A stretch of DNA of 64,000 bases from Actinophytocola sp044466355 (GTDB lineage Bacteria > Actinomycetota > Actinomycetes > Mycobacteriales > Pseudonocardiaceae): assembly GCF_044466355.1 (NCBI RefSeq), contig NZ_JBITMQ010000001.1:372001-436000 (forward strand), given 5' to 3'. Position numbers and translations under genes: made by a program. The notes under the pieces are model-generated. The model was not told the origin of the DNA. It did not search any database and was given only the letters and a program-made list of their open reading frames with translations. Of the stretch, positions 1 through 7,222 are shown in pieces (the first letter of the stretch is position 1; each line of letters opens with the position of its first letter).

Positions 1-1
1 G

Positions 2-283
2 GCCGACCAGCTGTCCGCGATCGCCGCGGGCGTGCAGGCCCTGTCGCAGGGGGCCTCCGTCGAGTTCGGGGACGGCACCGGCGGTGTGCGGCACTCGATG
101 ACCGAGTTCCACGGCGGCATCCTGTTCATCGTCGAGGCGGGGGAGGGCGCGCACCTCGCCGTGCTCGCGGGCGAGGACGCGGACGTCGGGCTGATCGGCC
201 ACCGGATGAACGAGCTGGTGGAGCAGATCGGCGCGTTCCTGACCGCGCCGCCGCGCGGCACCGAGCGCACCGACCCCGCATGA
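2..283 (+). CDS. cvnB: Roadblock/LC7 protein of a conservon, 5' truncated
   Basis: The open frame enters from the left edge, so the start is missing; about 93 residues remain. The text has the roadblock/LC7 pattern: a helix ending QALSQGAS, then strands HGGILFIVEAG and AHLAVLAGED, then the helix GLIGHRMNELVEQIGAFL. Roadblock proteins dimerise and act as regulatory partners of small GTPases. The ATGA overlap with the DUF742 gene and the following GTPase and P450 genes identify the second member of a cvn (conservon) operon; the kinase-like first member would lie to the left of the window. Family assignment is firm; the partner GTPase is inferred from gene order. Confidence 0.85.
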   Translation, partial: ADQLSAIAAGVQALSQGASVEFGDGTGGVRHSMTEFHGGILFIVEAGEGAHLAVLAGEDADVGLIGHRMNELVEQIGAFLTAPPRGTERTDPA

Positions 284-642
284 TCCGCCGCGAGCTGGAC
301 GACGAGGGGCCGGACCGGCTCTACACCGTCACGCGTGGGCGCAGCTCCGCCGACGAGCCCGACCTCGACATCGTGACGTTGATCGTCGCCGCCGCCGAGC
401 CGGTGCCGGGCATGCAGTCCGAGCACGCCAGGATCCTGCGCGCCGCGCGGCGGCCGGTCGCCGTCGTGGAGCTCTCCGCCGACCTGCGCCTGCCGGTCGG
501 CGTGGTGAAGATCCTCCTGTCCGACCTGTTGCGCGCAGGCAAGATCACCGCCCGCCACCCGTCGTCGTCGACGCGCGCTCGCACCGAGCTGCCCGACGCC
601 GCGACCCTGAAGAAGGTGCTCGTTGGACTCCACAAGCTCTGA
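280..642 (+). CDS. cvnC: DUF742 protein of a conservon
   Basis: A 120-residue protein starting at the ATG that overlaps the roadblock stop (ATGA). DUF742 proteins are small and winged-helix-like and occur almost only in conservons. Here there is an N-terminal LYTVTRGR strand, a DIVTLIVA segment and the C-terminal signature LPVGVVKILLSDLLRAGKI, followed by a basic-acidic tail. Function is unknown beyond being part of the membrane-associated complex proposed for CvnA-D. Its last 20 bp overlap the GTPase gene, supporting tight translational coupling. Confidence 0.88.
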   Translation: MIRRELDDEGPDRLYTVTRGRSSADEPDLDIVTLIVAAAEPVPGMQSEHARILRAARRPVAVVELSADLRLPVGVVKILLSDLLRAGKITARHPSSSTRARTELPDAATLKKVLVGLHKL

Positions 643-1228
643 GCCCCGCACGCCACTGGCCAGCACGGCGGCCGAGGGCCTGAAGATCGTGATCGTCGGC
701 GGGTTCGGGGTCGGCAAGACCACCATGGTCCGCGCGGTGAGCGAGATCCGGCCACTGTCCACAGAGGAGACGATGACCCAGGCCGGGCTGGGTGTGGACA
801 ACACGAGCGCGGTCGACGGCAAGACCACCACGACCGTCGCGTTCGACTTCGGCCGCATCAGCCTCGACGAGAAGATGGTGCTGTACCTGTTCGGCGCGCC
901 GGGCCAGGAGCGGTTCTGGTTCGTGTGGGACCGCCTGTTCGCCGGCACGCTCGGCGCGGTCGTGCTCGTGGACACCAGACGGCTCGAGGACTCCTGGTAC
1001 GCCATCGACCGGCTCGAACACCACGGGACGCCGTTCATCGTGGCACGCAACAACTTCCCGGGCTCCACCCACAGCATCGACGACGTGCGCGACGCGCTGT
1101 CCCTGCCCGCCGACGTGCCGCTGGTCGACTGCGACGCACGCGACCGCGCGTCGGCCAAGCGGGCGCTGATCGCGCTCGTCGACCACCTGTACGCACTCTC
1201 CACCGCCAGGGAGGCCGTCCCGTCATGA
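623..1228 (+). CDS. cvnD: Conservon small GTPase (MglA/Ras-like)
   Basis: 201 residues from a TTG start lying inside the DUF742 gene; no better in-frame start precedes the P-loop. The P-loop is GGFGVGKTT (about residues 28-36), a switch I-like run of threonines follows (KTTTTVAFDFGRI), and the G3 region is FGAPGQERF. The usual NKxD guanine-specificity motif is not obvious: the equivalent place reads VARNNFPGS, as is common in this family. CvnD proteins are thought to cycle with the roadblock protein in a sensor complex under the CvnA kinase. The stop overlaps the P450 start by 4 bp. Confidence 0.88.
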   Translation: MDSTSSEPRTPLASTAAEGLKIVIVGGFGVGKTTMVRAVSEIRPLSTEETMTQAGLGVDNTSAVDGKTTTTVAFDFGRISLDEKMVLYLFGAPGQERFWFVWDRLFAGTLGAVVLVDTRRLEDSWYAIDRLEHHGTPFIVARNNFPGSTHSIDDVRDALSLPADVPLVDCDARDRASAKRALIALVDHLYALSTAREAVPS

Positions 1229-2445
1229 CCGACGTCGCGCACCGCACCGACGCGGTTCCCCTGTACGGCGAGGGCTACCGCACCGACCCCACCGGGTGGT
1301 ACGAGCGGGTCCGCGAGAAGCACGGGCCGGTGGCGCCGGTGCTGCTCGAAGGCGACATCCCGGCGTGGTTCGTGTGCGGGTACCGGGAACTGCACCAGGT
1401 CACCACCGATTCCGCCCTGTTCGCCAGGGACACGCGGCGGTGGAACGCCTGGGAGACCGTGCCGGACAACTGGCCGCTGCTGCCGCACCTGGTGCACAAC
1501 CCGTCGGTCATGTTCACCGAGGGCCCGGAGCACAGCAGGCGTGCCGGTGCGCTGTCGGACGCGCTGGCGTCGGTGGACCAGTTCGAGGTGGCGAACCAGT
1601 GCGAGCGGATCGCCGACCAGATGATCGACCGGTTCGCCGGTGCGGGCGAGGCCGAGCTGATGGGCCAGTACGTGTCCCGGATCCCGTTGCGTGCCACGGC
1701 GATGATGTGCGGGGTGCCCGAGTCGGAGGCGCGGGTGCTGGTCGACGACGTCATGGGCGTGATGAACTCGTCGGCGACCGTCCAGGCGGCCGACCAGATG
1801 GCCGTCTACGGGCGGCTGCAGGAGGAGATGCAGCGGCTCGTCGACCGCAAGCGGGCCCTGCCCGGCTCCGACGTGCCGTCGCACCTGCTGGCCAACCCGG
1901 CGCACCTCGCCGACGAGGAGATCGTGTCGGACCTGCTCGTGGTGCTGTTGCAGTCCCACCAGCAGACGACGAACTGGATCGGCAACACGATCGGCCTGAT
2001 GCTGACCGACGAGCGGTTCGCGATCACCCTGTCCGGTGGCCGGGCCTCGGTCGGCGACGCGCTCAACGAGGTGCTGTGGCACGACACCCCGACCCAGAAC
2101 TACCTGGGCCGGGTCGCCACCCGCGACACCCGCCTCGGCGGGCAACGCATCCGCGCCGGTGACCTCCTGGTGCTGGGCCTGGCGGCCGCGAACGCCGACC
2201 CGCAGGTGCGGCCGGCCGAGGGCGCGGTCGGCAACCGGGCGATGATGAGCTTCGGCCACGGCGAGCACGGTTGTCCCTACCCGGCCCCGGAAATCGCCGA
2301 GATCATCGCGAAGACCAGCGTCGAGGTGCTGATCGACCGGTTGCCGGACCTGGTGCCGGCGGCGGACCTGGCGTGGCGGCCGTCGGTGTGGACCCGGGGC
2401 CTCGTGCGGCTCCCGGTGACGTTCACGCCGACCTACGTGCCCTGA
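1225..2445 (+). CDS. cvnE: Conservon cytochrome P450, CYP157-like, lacking ExxR
   Basis: 406 residues, start in the ATGA overlap with the GTPase gene. The haem-ligand region FGHGEHGC (Cys350) is intact, but the residue after the Cys is Pro, not Gly. The I-helix reads LQSHQQTTNWIGN, with TT present and the AGxD/ET pattern weak. The K-helix reads LNEVLWHDT, so ExxR is replaced by E282-V-L-W285. CYP157 members from streptomycete conservons are the known P450s without ExxR (typically EQSLW), and this fits them. Whether it is a monooxygenase or a haem sensor in the conservon is unknown. It ends 13 bp into the convergent SnoaL remnant. Confidence 0.88.
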   Translation: MTDVAHRTDAVPLYGEGYRTDPTGWYERVREKHGPVAPVLLEGDIPAWFVCGYRELHQVTTDSALFARDTRRWNAWETVPDNWPLLPHLVHNPSVMFTEGPEHSRRAGALSDALASVDQFEVANQCERIADQMIDRFAGAGEAELMGQYVSRIPLRATAMMCGVPESEARVLVDDVMGVMNSSATVQAADQMAVYGRLQEEMQRLVDRKRALPGSDVPSHLLANPAHLADEEIVSDLLVVLLQSHQQTTNWIGNTIGLMLTDERFAITLSGGRASVGDALNEVLWHDTPTQNYLGRVATRDTRLGGQRIRAGDLLVLGLAAANADPQVRPAEGAVGNRAMMSFGHGEHGCPYPAPEIAEIIAKTSVEVLIDRLPDLVPAADLAWRPSVWTRGLVRLPVTFTPTYVP

Positions 2446-2739
2446 GCCGTCCGGACGGCCGCGAGCAGCGCACCGAGTTCGCCGCGCGCCCGCGCGGACG
2501 CCAGGTGGTCGAAGTAGTCGCGGGACTCGACGATCTCCCCGTCCCGCACGCGGAGCACGAAGATCGCCGGTGTCACGAGGAACTGCTCGTCGCGGCTGCG
2601 CAGGGCGGCGGGGCGGAGCGGGCGGAACGGGTGCGCGACGTCTGTCCGCTCGGCGTAGAGGTCCGGCAGTTCCTCCCACCGGCCGTCCGCGACACCGTTG
2701 ACGAGCGCGAGGAAGATGGCACGAGCACAACGCGCTGAC
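2433..2739 (-). pseudogene. SnoaL-like (NTF2 fold) protein remnant with an internal deletion
   Basis: On the minus strand the frame gives RAIFLALVNGVADGRWEELP, then a short run to RPAALRSRDE, then directly VTPAIFVLRVRDGEIVESRDYF. The two halves match the beginning and end of a SnoaL-like domain of about 130 residues, but roughly 45-50 central residues are absent, in frame. No ATG, GTG or TTG start is found next to RAIF; the frame runs on into antisense TetR sequence. The upstream boundary given is approximate. A SnoaL/TetR divergent pair is a common actinobacterial arrangement, and here the intergenic region seems lost as well. Probably non-functional. Confidence 0.6.
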
Positions 2740-3229
2740 GCGCGCGGCAACCGCGGCCGCGTCCACCGAGGAGGTGGCCCGGCTGGCCGGGGTCGGCATC
2801 GCGACGGTCTTCCGCCACTTCCCGACCAAGGCGAACCTGCTGACGGCCGTGCTGGCGCGGCGCTTCGACCGCCTGCGCGCACGAGCGGAAGAGCTGTTCG
2901 AGGCGGCCGACCCGGGTCCGGCGTTCGTCGGCTTCTTCACCGAGGTGGTCGCCGACGCGGCCACCAAGATCGCCATCGGCGAGGCCCTGCTGGACGCGGG
3001 CGGCGACGAGGAGGGCGAAGCGGAACAGGCGGCGAACGGCCTGCGCCGGGCGATCGGCGCGCTGCTGCGCCGCGCGCAGGAGGCGGGCGCGATCCGGTCC
3101 GACGTGGAGCTTCCCGAGGTGTACGCCTTGCTGGTCGGCACCTCCCGGGCGGCCGCGCACAAACACCTCGACGACGAGGTGCGGAACCGGATGCTCGAGG
3201 TCGTCTTCGACGGCCTCGCACCCCGCTGA
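2716..3229 (+). pseudogene. TetR-family regulator, N-terminus broken by deletion and frameshift
   Basis: From 2759 onward frame 2 encodes a good TetR protein: helix-turn-helix STEEVARLAGVGIATVFRHF, then PTKANLL and a ligand-binding domain ending VVFDGLAPR. Upstream of this, frame 1 from the ATG at 2716 reads RADARGNRGRV, the usual first helix of this subfamily. The roughly 15 residues that should join them are missing and the frame changes at the junction. Reading from the GTG at 2774 would give 151 residues starting in the middle of the HTH. Called a pseudogene unless the deletion is an assembly error. Confidence 0.6.
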
Positions 3230-3246
3230 CAGGCCTACGATGAGGC

Positions 3247-4197
3247 ATGTCCAGACCGAGACCCGGCCGCCCCCTGTGGATCGCCGCCCGCACGGCGGTG
3301 GCACTGGCGGCGGCACTTGCGGTCGTATGGTCGGTGACGAGACCGGAATCCCCGACCACCACTCGATTACCCAGCACGGCCCCGAGTCCACCGTCGACCA
3401 CGGTGGACGCACTGGCCGAACCGCGAGCCAGGACCCCGCAGGCGCCCCCGGTCCCCGCCCGGCGCCTGGTGTTGGCGGCCGAGAAGGCCGCCCAGAAAGC
3501 CGCGGACCCCGGCATGATCCTCGGCGTGGCGGTCACCGACCTGCACACCGGTGCACACGCCGTCGGCGGTGACGGTGACCGGCCGTTCATGGCCGCCTCG
3601 CTGACCAAGCTGATCGTCGCCGTGGACGTGCTCGACCAGCTCCGCGCCGAGGGACGACAGCTGACCGAGGACGATCGGGACCTCATCCACCGCGCCCTGT
3701 CGGCGGGCGACGACAACGCCATGAACGTGTTGTGGGGCAAGCACGACGGCGCCGGCGCCATCGCCAGGACGGCGGCCCGTCTGGAGCTCAGCGCCACGCT
3801 CCCACCCGAGTCCACCGAGATGTGGGGTGACGTGGAGGTCACGGCAGCCGACATGGCGAAGGTGTTCGGCCACGTCCTCCGCGACATGCCCCCGGACGAC
3901 GGCGCCGTGATCGTCGAGGCGCTGTCCGCCGCGACCTCGGTCGCCACCGACGGGTTCGCGCAGCACTACGGCGTGCTGCACCAGGGCGCGTCGCCGAGGA
4001 GCTACGCCAAACAGGCCTGGGTGCCCTACGCCCCGGCCGGTTACCTGCTGCACAGCGCGGGCGTCGTGTACGACGGCCGCACCGGCCACGCCTACGCGAT
4101 CGCACTGCTGTCCATCCAGCCGTACACGTCGGAACAGGCCGCCCGCGACCGCCTGTCGGACATCGCCGCCGCGGCGACGGCCGACCTGGACAGGTGA
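3247..4197 (+). CDS. Serine beta-lactamase-like hydrolase (class A fold), membrane-anchored or exported
   Basis: 316 residues. The N-terminus has basic residues then a hydrophobic helix (about 13-30), followed by a Ser/Thr/Pro-rich linker, consistent with export or anchoring. Class A-like motifs are present: SLTK with Ser118, GDDN at 154-157 in the SDN position, and a Glu in LPPESTEM (Glu188) like the omega-loop Glu. The KTG triad is not canonical; KQAW occupies a plausible place. This suggests a beta-lactamase-related serine hydrolase acting on peptidoglycan-type substrates; true beta-lactam hydrolysis is uncertain. The ATG at 3247 places the basic/hydrophobic leader correctly. Confidence 0.72.
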   Translation: MSRPRPGRPLWIAARTAVALAAALAVVWSVTRPESPTTTRLPSTAPSPPSTTVDALAEPRARTPQAPPVPARRLVLAAEKAAQKAADPGMILGVAVTDLHTGAHAVGGDGDRPFMAASLTKLIVAVDVLDQLRAEGRQLTEDDRDLIHRALSAGDDNAMNVLWGKHDGAGAIARTAARLELSATLPPESTEMWGDVEVTAADMAKVFGHVLRDMPPDDGAVIVEALSAATSVATDGFAQHYGVLHQGASPRSYAKQAWVPYAPAGYLLHSAGVVYDGRTGHAYAIALLSIQPYTSEQAARDRLSDIAAAATADLDR

Positions 4198-4284
4198 GTA
4201 GCGGCGCACCCGTGGAGCGAACCCTTCGGCGCCGCGCAGCCGTGTCAGGGGAGGAGGGGTATCCCGGCAGACACGGAGCGCACC

Positions 4285-4644
4285 ATGGTTCCACCGCCCG
4301 TCACCAGCGACGACCGTGCTTGGCGGCTACTCGCGCCCCGGTTGCGGCCGATGCCGTGCCAGCCGCCGTCGCTCGGGGACCTCTGGCGTTCCCACGGGTA
4401 CGTGCCCGGCAAGGGGTTGACCACGACGCCCACCGCCGACGGTGCCGTCATCCACCCGGCCGGGCGGCCGGTGCCGGTGGTGCGGCCGGTGCGGTGCACG
4501 GCCGCCACCCGCGGGCGCACCCTGCACGTCGCGGCCGGGGTGGACCTCGCCGACGTCGGGGCGTTCGTGCACGCGCTGCCGGTGGACCTGCGGCCAGCCA
4601 ACTACACCATCGACGCCGGGGTGACGTTCGGGCGAGCTATCTGA
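4285..4644 (+). CDS. Hypothetical protein, 119 aa
   Basis: I do not recognise this protein. It starts at an ATG with GGAG about 8 bases upstream. It is soluble, Pro/Arg-rich at the N-terminus (RLLAPRLRPMPCQPP), has a middle section rich in beta-branched residues, and ends PANYTIDAGVTFGRAI. There is no signal peptide or membrane segment. Its last 8 bases overlap the convergent Hsp70-like gene. Codon usage matches the neighbours, so it is probably real. Confidence 0.5.
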   Translation: MVPPPVTSDDRAWRLLAPRLRPMPCQPPSLGDLWRSHGYVPGKGLTTTPTADGAVIHPAGRPVPVVRPVRCTAATRGRTLHVAAGVDLADVGAFVHALPVDLRPANYTIDAGVTFGRAI

Positions 4645-6430
4645 GGCCGGCGCACGTCGTGGCGCCCGGATTGCCCGCCGCGTTCGGCTCCCAGCGCACG
4701 GCGGAGAAGGTCACGTCGAACGTCCCCGTCGTGTAGACGAGGAACGGGGTGTTGACGGCACGCGGGTTCAGGCCCTTCTCCGTGAAGCAGGACAAGGGGA
4801 TCGTGACCGTCGTGCGTTCGCCGGCCGGCAGGTCACGGAACAGGTTCGTGGCCGCCACCTCGGCTGCGCACGGGTAGCCGCAGTGCACGCCCACCTTCAC
4901 GAGGCTCGCCGGTTCCTCGTGGACGGTCGCGTCGAACACCAGCGCGCCGTCGGCCGCCAGGTACGCCTGCTTGTCCTCCGTGGCGGTCGGGTTCTGCAGG
5001 TACACCTGCCCCGGCGCGCCACCCGCCCACGTGACCCGCAGGCCGTCGTCGCCCGGGGTCGCGCTGATCGCCGCCTGGGTGGCGCCGTCCGCGATGTCCA
5101 CGCCCGCCCAGTTGTCCGCCGACGCGATGAAGCTGGTGTACGGGGGCACCGGGCCCTTCTCGTTGTACACGTCGAGCGTCGACGGCGCCGCCGGGCGACC
5201 GCCCGCGGTGCCGGCGGGCGGCGGGTCGCCACCGCCGACCAGCACCAGCGCCGTGACGGTCGCCGCCACGACCGCGATCGCCGCCGCCGCGACCGGGCCG
5301 CGCCACCGGCGGCGCGGCTGCTCCGGCGCCTGTCCGGGCGGCGGCGCCTGCGTGTGCGTACGCGTCGCCGTCACGCGCGGGGCCGTGGCCGCGCCGCCCA
5401 GCGCGACCGTGTGCTTCGGGTGCAGGGTCATCCGCACGGGTCTGCCGAACTCCTCGGACACCATCTGGTCGACGAGCGGGATGCGTGACGAGCCACCCGC
5501 CAGCAGGACCGCCGACACGTCCGCCGTGCGCAGCCCGGCCGAGGCGATGGTGCGGCGCAACGCGTCCGTCGTCAGCAGCACCGACGGCCGCAGCATCTCG
5601 TTCAGTTCCCGCCGGGTCAGCGCCAGCTCCCGCGGACCCGACGGCAGCGGCACGGTCAGCGTCACGTCCGGCTCGGTCGACAGCTCTTCCTTGGCACGCA
5701 CGCACAACGCGCGGATCTCCGCCAGTGCCGCCGCGGCCTGGGGGTCGGACCGGTCGAGCGCGCTGACGGCGCCGTCGAGCCGGTCGTCGACGGTGGCGAG
5801 CACGGTCTCGTCGAAGTCCACGCCGCCCATGTGCTCGATGCCCTCGGGCGTACCGAGGATCTCGATCCCGTCGGGGCGCATCCGCAGGATCGTGGTGTCG
5901 AACGTGCCGCCGCCGAGGTCGTACACCGCGACGATCTCGCCGTCGCCGAGCCGCCGCTCCATCGAGTAGTGGGTCGCCACCGCCTCCGGCTCGGTCAGCA
6001 CGTGGCAGCCGGGCAGGCCCGCGAGCCGGGGCACCTCCGCGAAGTGCTCCCGCCGGTAGGGGCCCCACACCGCGGGGCAGGTGAGCACGACCGTCTCCGG
6101 TGGGCCGCCCCGCGCCCTGGTCACGGCCTCGACGACGTCCCGCAGTTGCGCCGCCATCAGCGCGTCCGGCGAGTACGAGGTGCCGCCCAGCACCAGCGGG
6201 GTCGGGTCGCCGACGCGGCGCTTGAACCCCGTCGCGAGCCTGCCGGGGTCGCCGTCGCGGGCCGCGTCGCGCGCCGCCGTACCGGTCAGCAGCGTGCCGT
6301 CCGGGCTCGCGTAGGCGACCGCCGGGACGGTCACCTCCGGCGAGAGCGGCACCATGCGCGTGCCGTCCGCGCTGTGCACCGCGGCGGCCGTGAACGACGT
6401 CCCGAGGTCGACGCCCAGTCCGTACCGCAC
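4637..6430 (-). CDS. Hsp70/DnaK-like ATPase with a transmembrane segment and extracytoplasmic tail
   Basis: 597 residues from the GTG at 6430 (protein begins VRYGLGVDLGTSFTAAAV, the phosphate-1 motif). Phosphate-2 is VYDLGGGTFDTTIL and the adenosine motif is VLLAGGSSRIPLVDQM, so the actin-type ATPase domain is complete (about 1-350). Instead of a DnaK substrate-binding domain there is a short linker, one membrane helix (about residues 418-440, VAAAAIAVVAATVTALVLVG) and an extracellular domain of about 140 residues with four Cys residues (VHCGYPC, PLSCF, TTCAGL). Such membrane-spanning Hsp70 homologues are frequent in actinomycetes and of unknown role. It is divergent from a two-component regulator 117 bp away. 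Confidence 0.85.
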   Translation of the reverse strand: MRYGLGVDLGTSFTAAAVHSADGTRMVPLSPEVTVPAVAYASPDGTLLTGTAARDAARDGDPGRLATGFKRRVGDPTPLVLGGTSYSPDALMAAQLRDVVEAVTRARGGPPETVVLTCPAVWGPYRREHFAEVPRLAGLPGCHVLTEPEAVATHYSMERRLGDGEIVAVYDLGGGTFDTTILRMRPDGIEILGTPEGIEHMGGVDFDETVLATVDDRLDGAVSALDRSDPQAAAALAEIRALCVRAKEELSTEPDVTLTVPLPSGPRELALTRRELNEMLRPSVLLTTDALRRTIASAGLRTADVSAVLLAGGSSRIPLVDQMVSEEFGRPVRMTLHPKHTVALGGAATAPRVTATRTHTQAPPPGQAPEQPRRRWRGPVAAAAIAVVAATVTALVLVGGGDPPPAGTAGGRPAAPSTLDVYNEKGPVPPYTSFIASADNWAGVDIADGATQAAISATPGDDGLRVTWAGGAPGQVYLQNPTATEDKQAYLAADGALVFDATVHEEPASLVKVGVHCGYPCAAEVAATNLFRDLPAGERTTVTIPLSCFTEKGLNPRAVNTPFLVYTTGTFDVTFSAVRWEPNAAGNPGATTCAGLR

Positions 6431-6547
6431 AGCAACTCCCCGCGTTCGCCCGGCAACCGCGCGTCGATCGTAATGGGACCGGGTGCCCGCGCGGACACCG
6501 CACAGTGGCATGCTCGACAGCGTGATCGACCGAGCTGCGGTGCCGCG

Positions 6548-7222
6548 ATGCGGGTAGCGATCGCGGAGGACGGTGCCCTGTTCCGTGAGGGGCTGGTGCT
6601 GCTGCTGGAGGCCGCGGGCCACGAGGTGGTCGGCTGCGTCGGCGACGGCGACTCGCTGGTCCGGATCGTCGCCACCGAACCGGTCGACGTGGCCATCCTC
6701 GACATCCGCATGCCACCCGAACCCGACGGCGGGCTGACCACCGCGGCACGCGTGCGCGCACTGCGCCCGGAGACCGGGCTGCTGCTGCTCTCGCACCACG
6801 CGGAGACGCACTACCTGATGCGGGTGCTGGAGATCGGCGCCGAACGGATCGGGTACCGGCTCAAGGAACGGATCGCGGGCGTGCAGGTGCTCGCGGACAC
6901 CCTGGACCGGGTCGCGGCCGGGGAGATCGTGATCGAACCGGTGCTCGCCAAACGGCTCGTGCAGGTGCCCGCCGGGGGAGCGGGTGAGGGCAGCGGCGGC
7001 GTCGCGTCACTGTCCGAACGTGAGCAGGACGTGCTGCGCCTGATGGCGGAGGGCCGTGCCAACAACGGCATCGCGAAGGAGCTGTTCCTGTCGACGAAGG
7101 CCGTGGAGAAGCACATCGCCGCGATCTTCGCGAAGCTCGAGCTGCCCGGGGACCAGACCGTGCACCACCGCCGCGTGCTCGCCGTGCTCGCCTACCTGCG
7201 GGCGCGGCAGGTGAGCGGGTGA
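6548..7222 (+). CDS. NarL/LuxR-type response regulator
   Basis: 224 residues from the ATG at 6548. The receiver domain has the acidic pocket (IAEDGALFREGL), phospho-acceptor Asp52 in ILDIRMP, and GYRLKERI near the conserved Lys. The C-terminal HTH is LSEREQDVLRLMAEGRANNG followed by STKAVEKHIAAIFAKL. No strong ribosome-binding site precedes the ATG. The stop overlaps the next gene in a GTGA, so it is co-transcribed with the kinase-like gene that follows. Confidence 0.88.
   Translation: MRVAIAEDGALFREGLVLLLEAAGHEVVGCVGDGDSLVRIVATEPVDVAILDIRMPPEPDGGLTTAARVRALRPETGLLLLSHHAETHYLMRVLEIGAERIGYRLKERIAGVQVLADTLDRVAAGEIVIEPVLAKRLVQVPAGGAGEGSGGVASLSEREQDVLRLMAEGRANNGIAKELFLSTKAVEKHIAAIFAKLELPGDQTVHHRRVLAVLAYLRARQVSG

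Noticed and set aside
923..2450. Extended frame reading into the P450 from within the GTPase gene
   Set aside because: The upstream part is out-of-frame GTPase sequence; the ATGA overlap at 1225 gives the proper P450 start.
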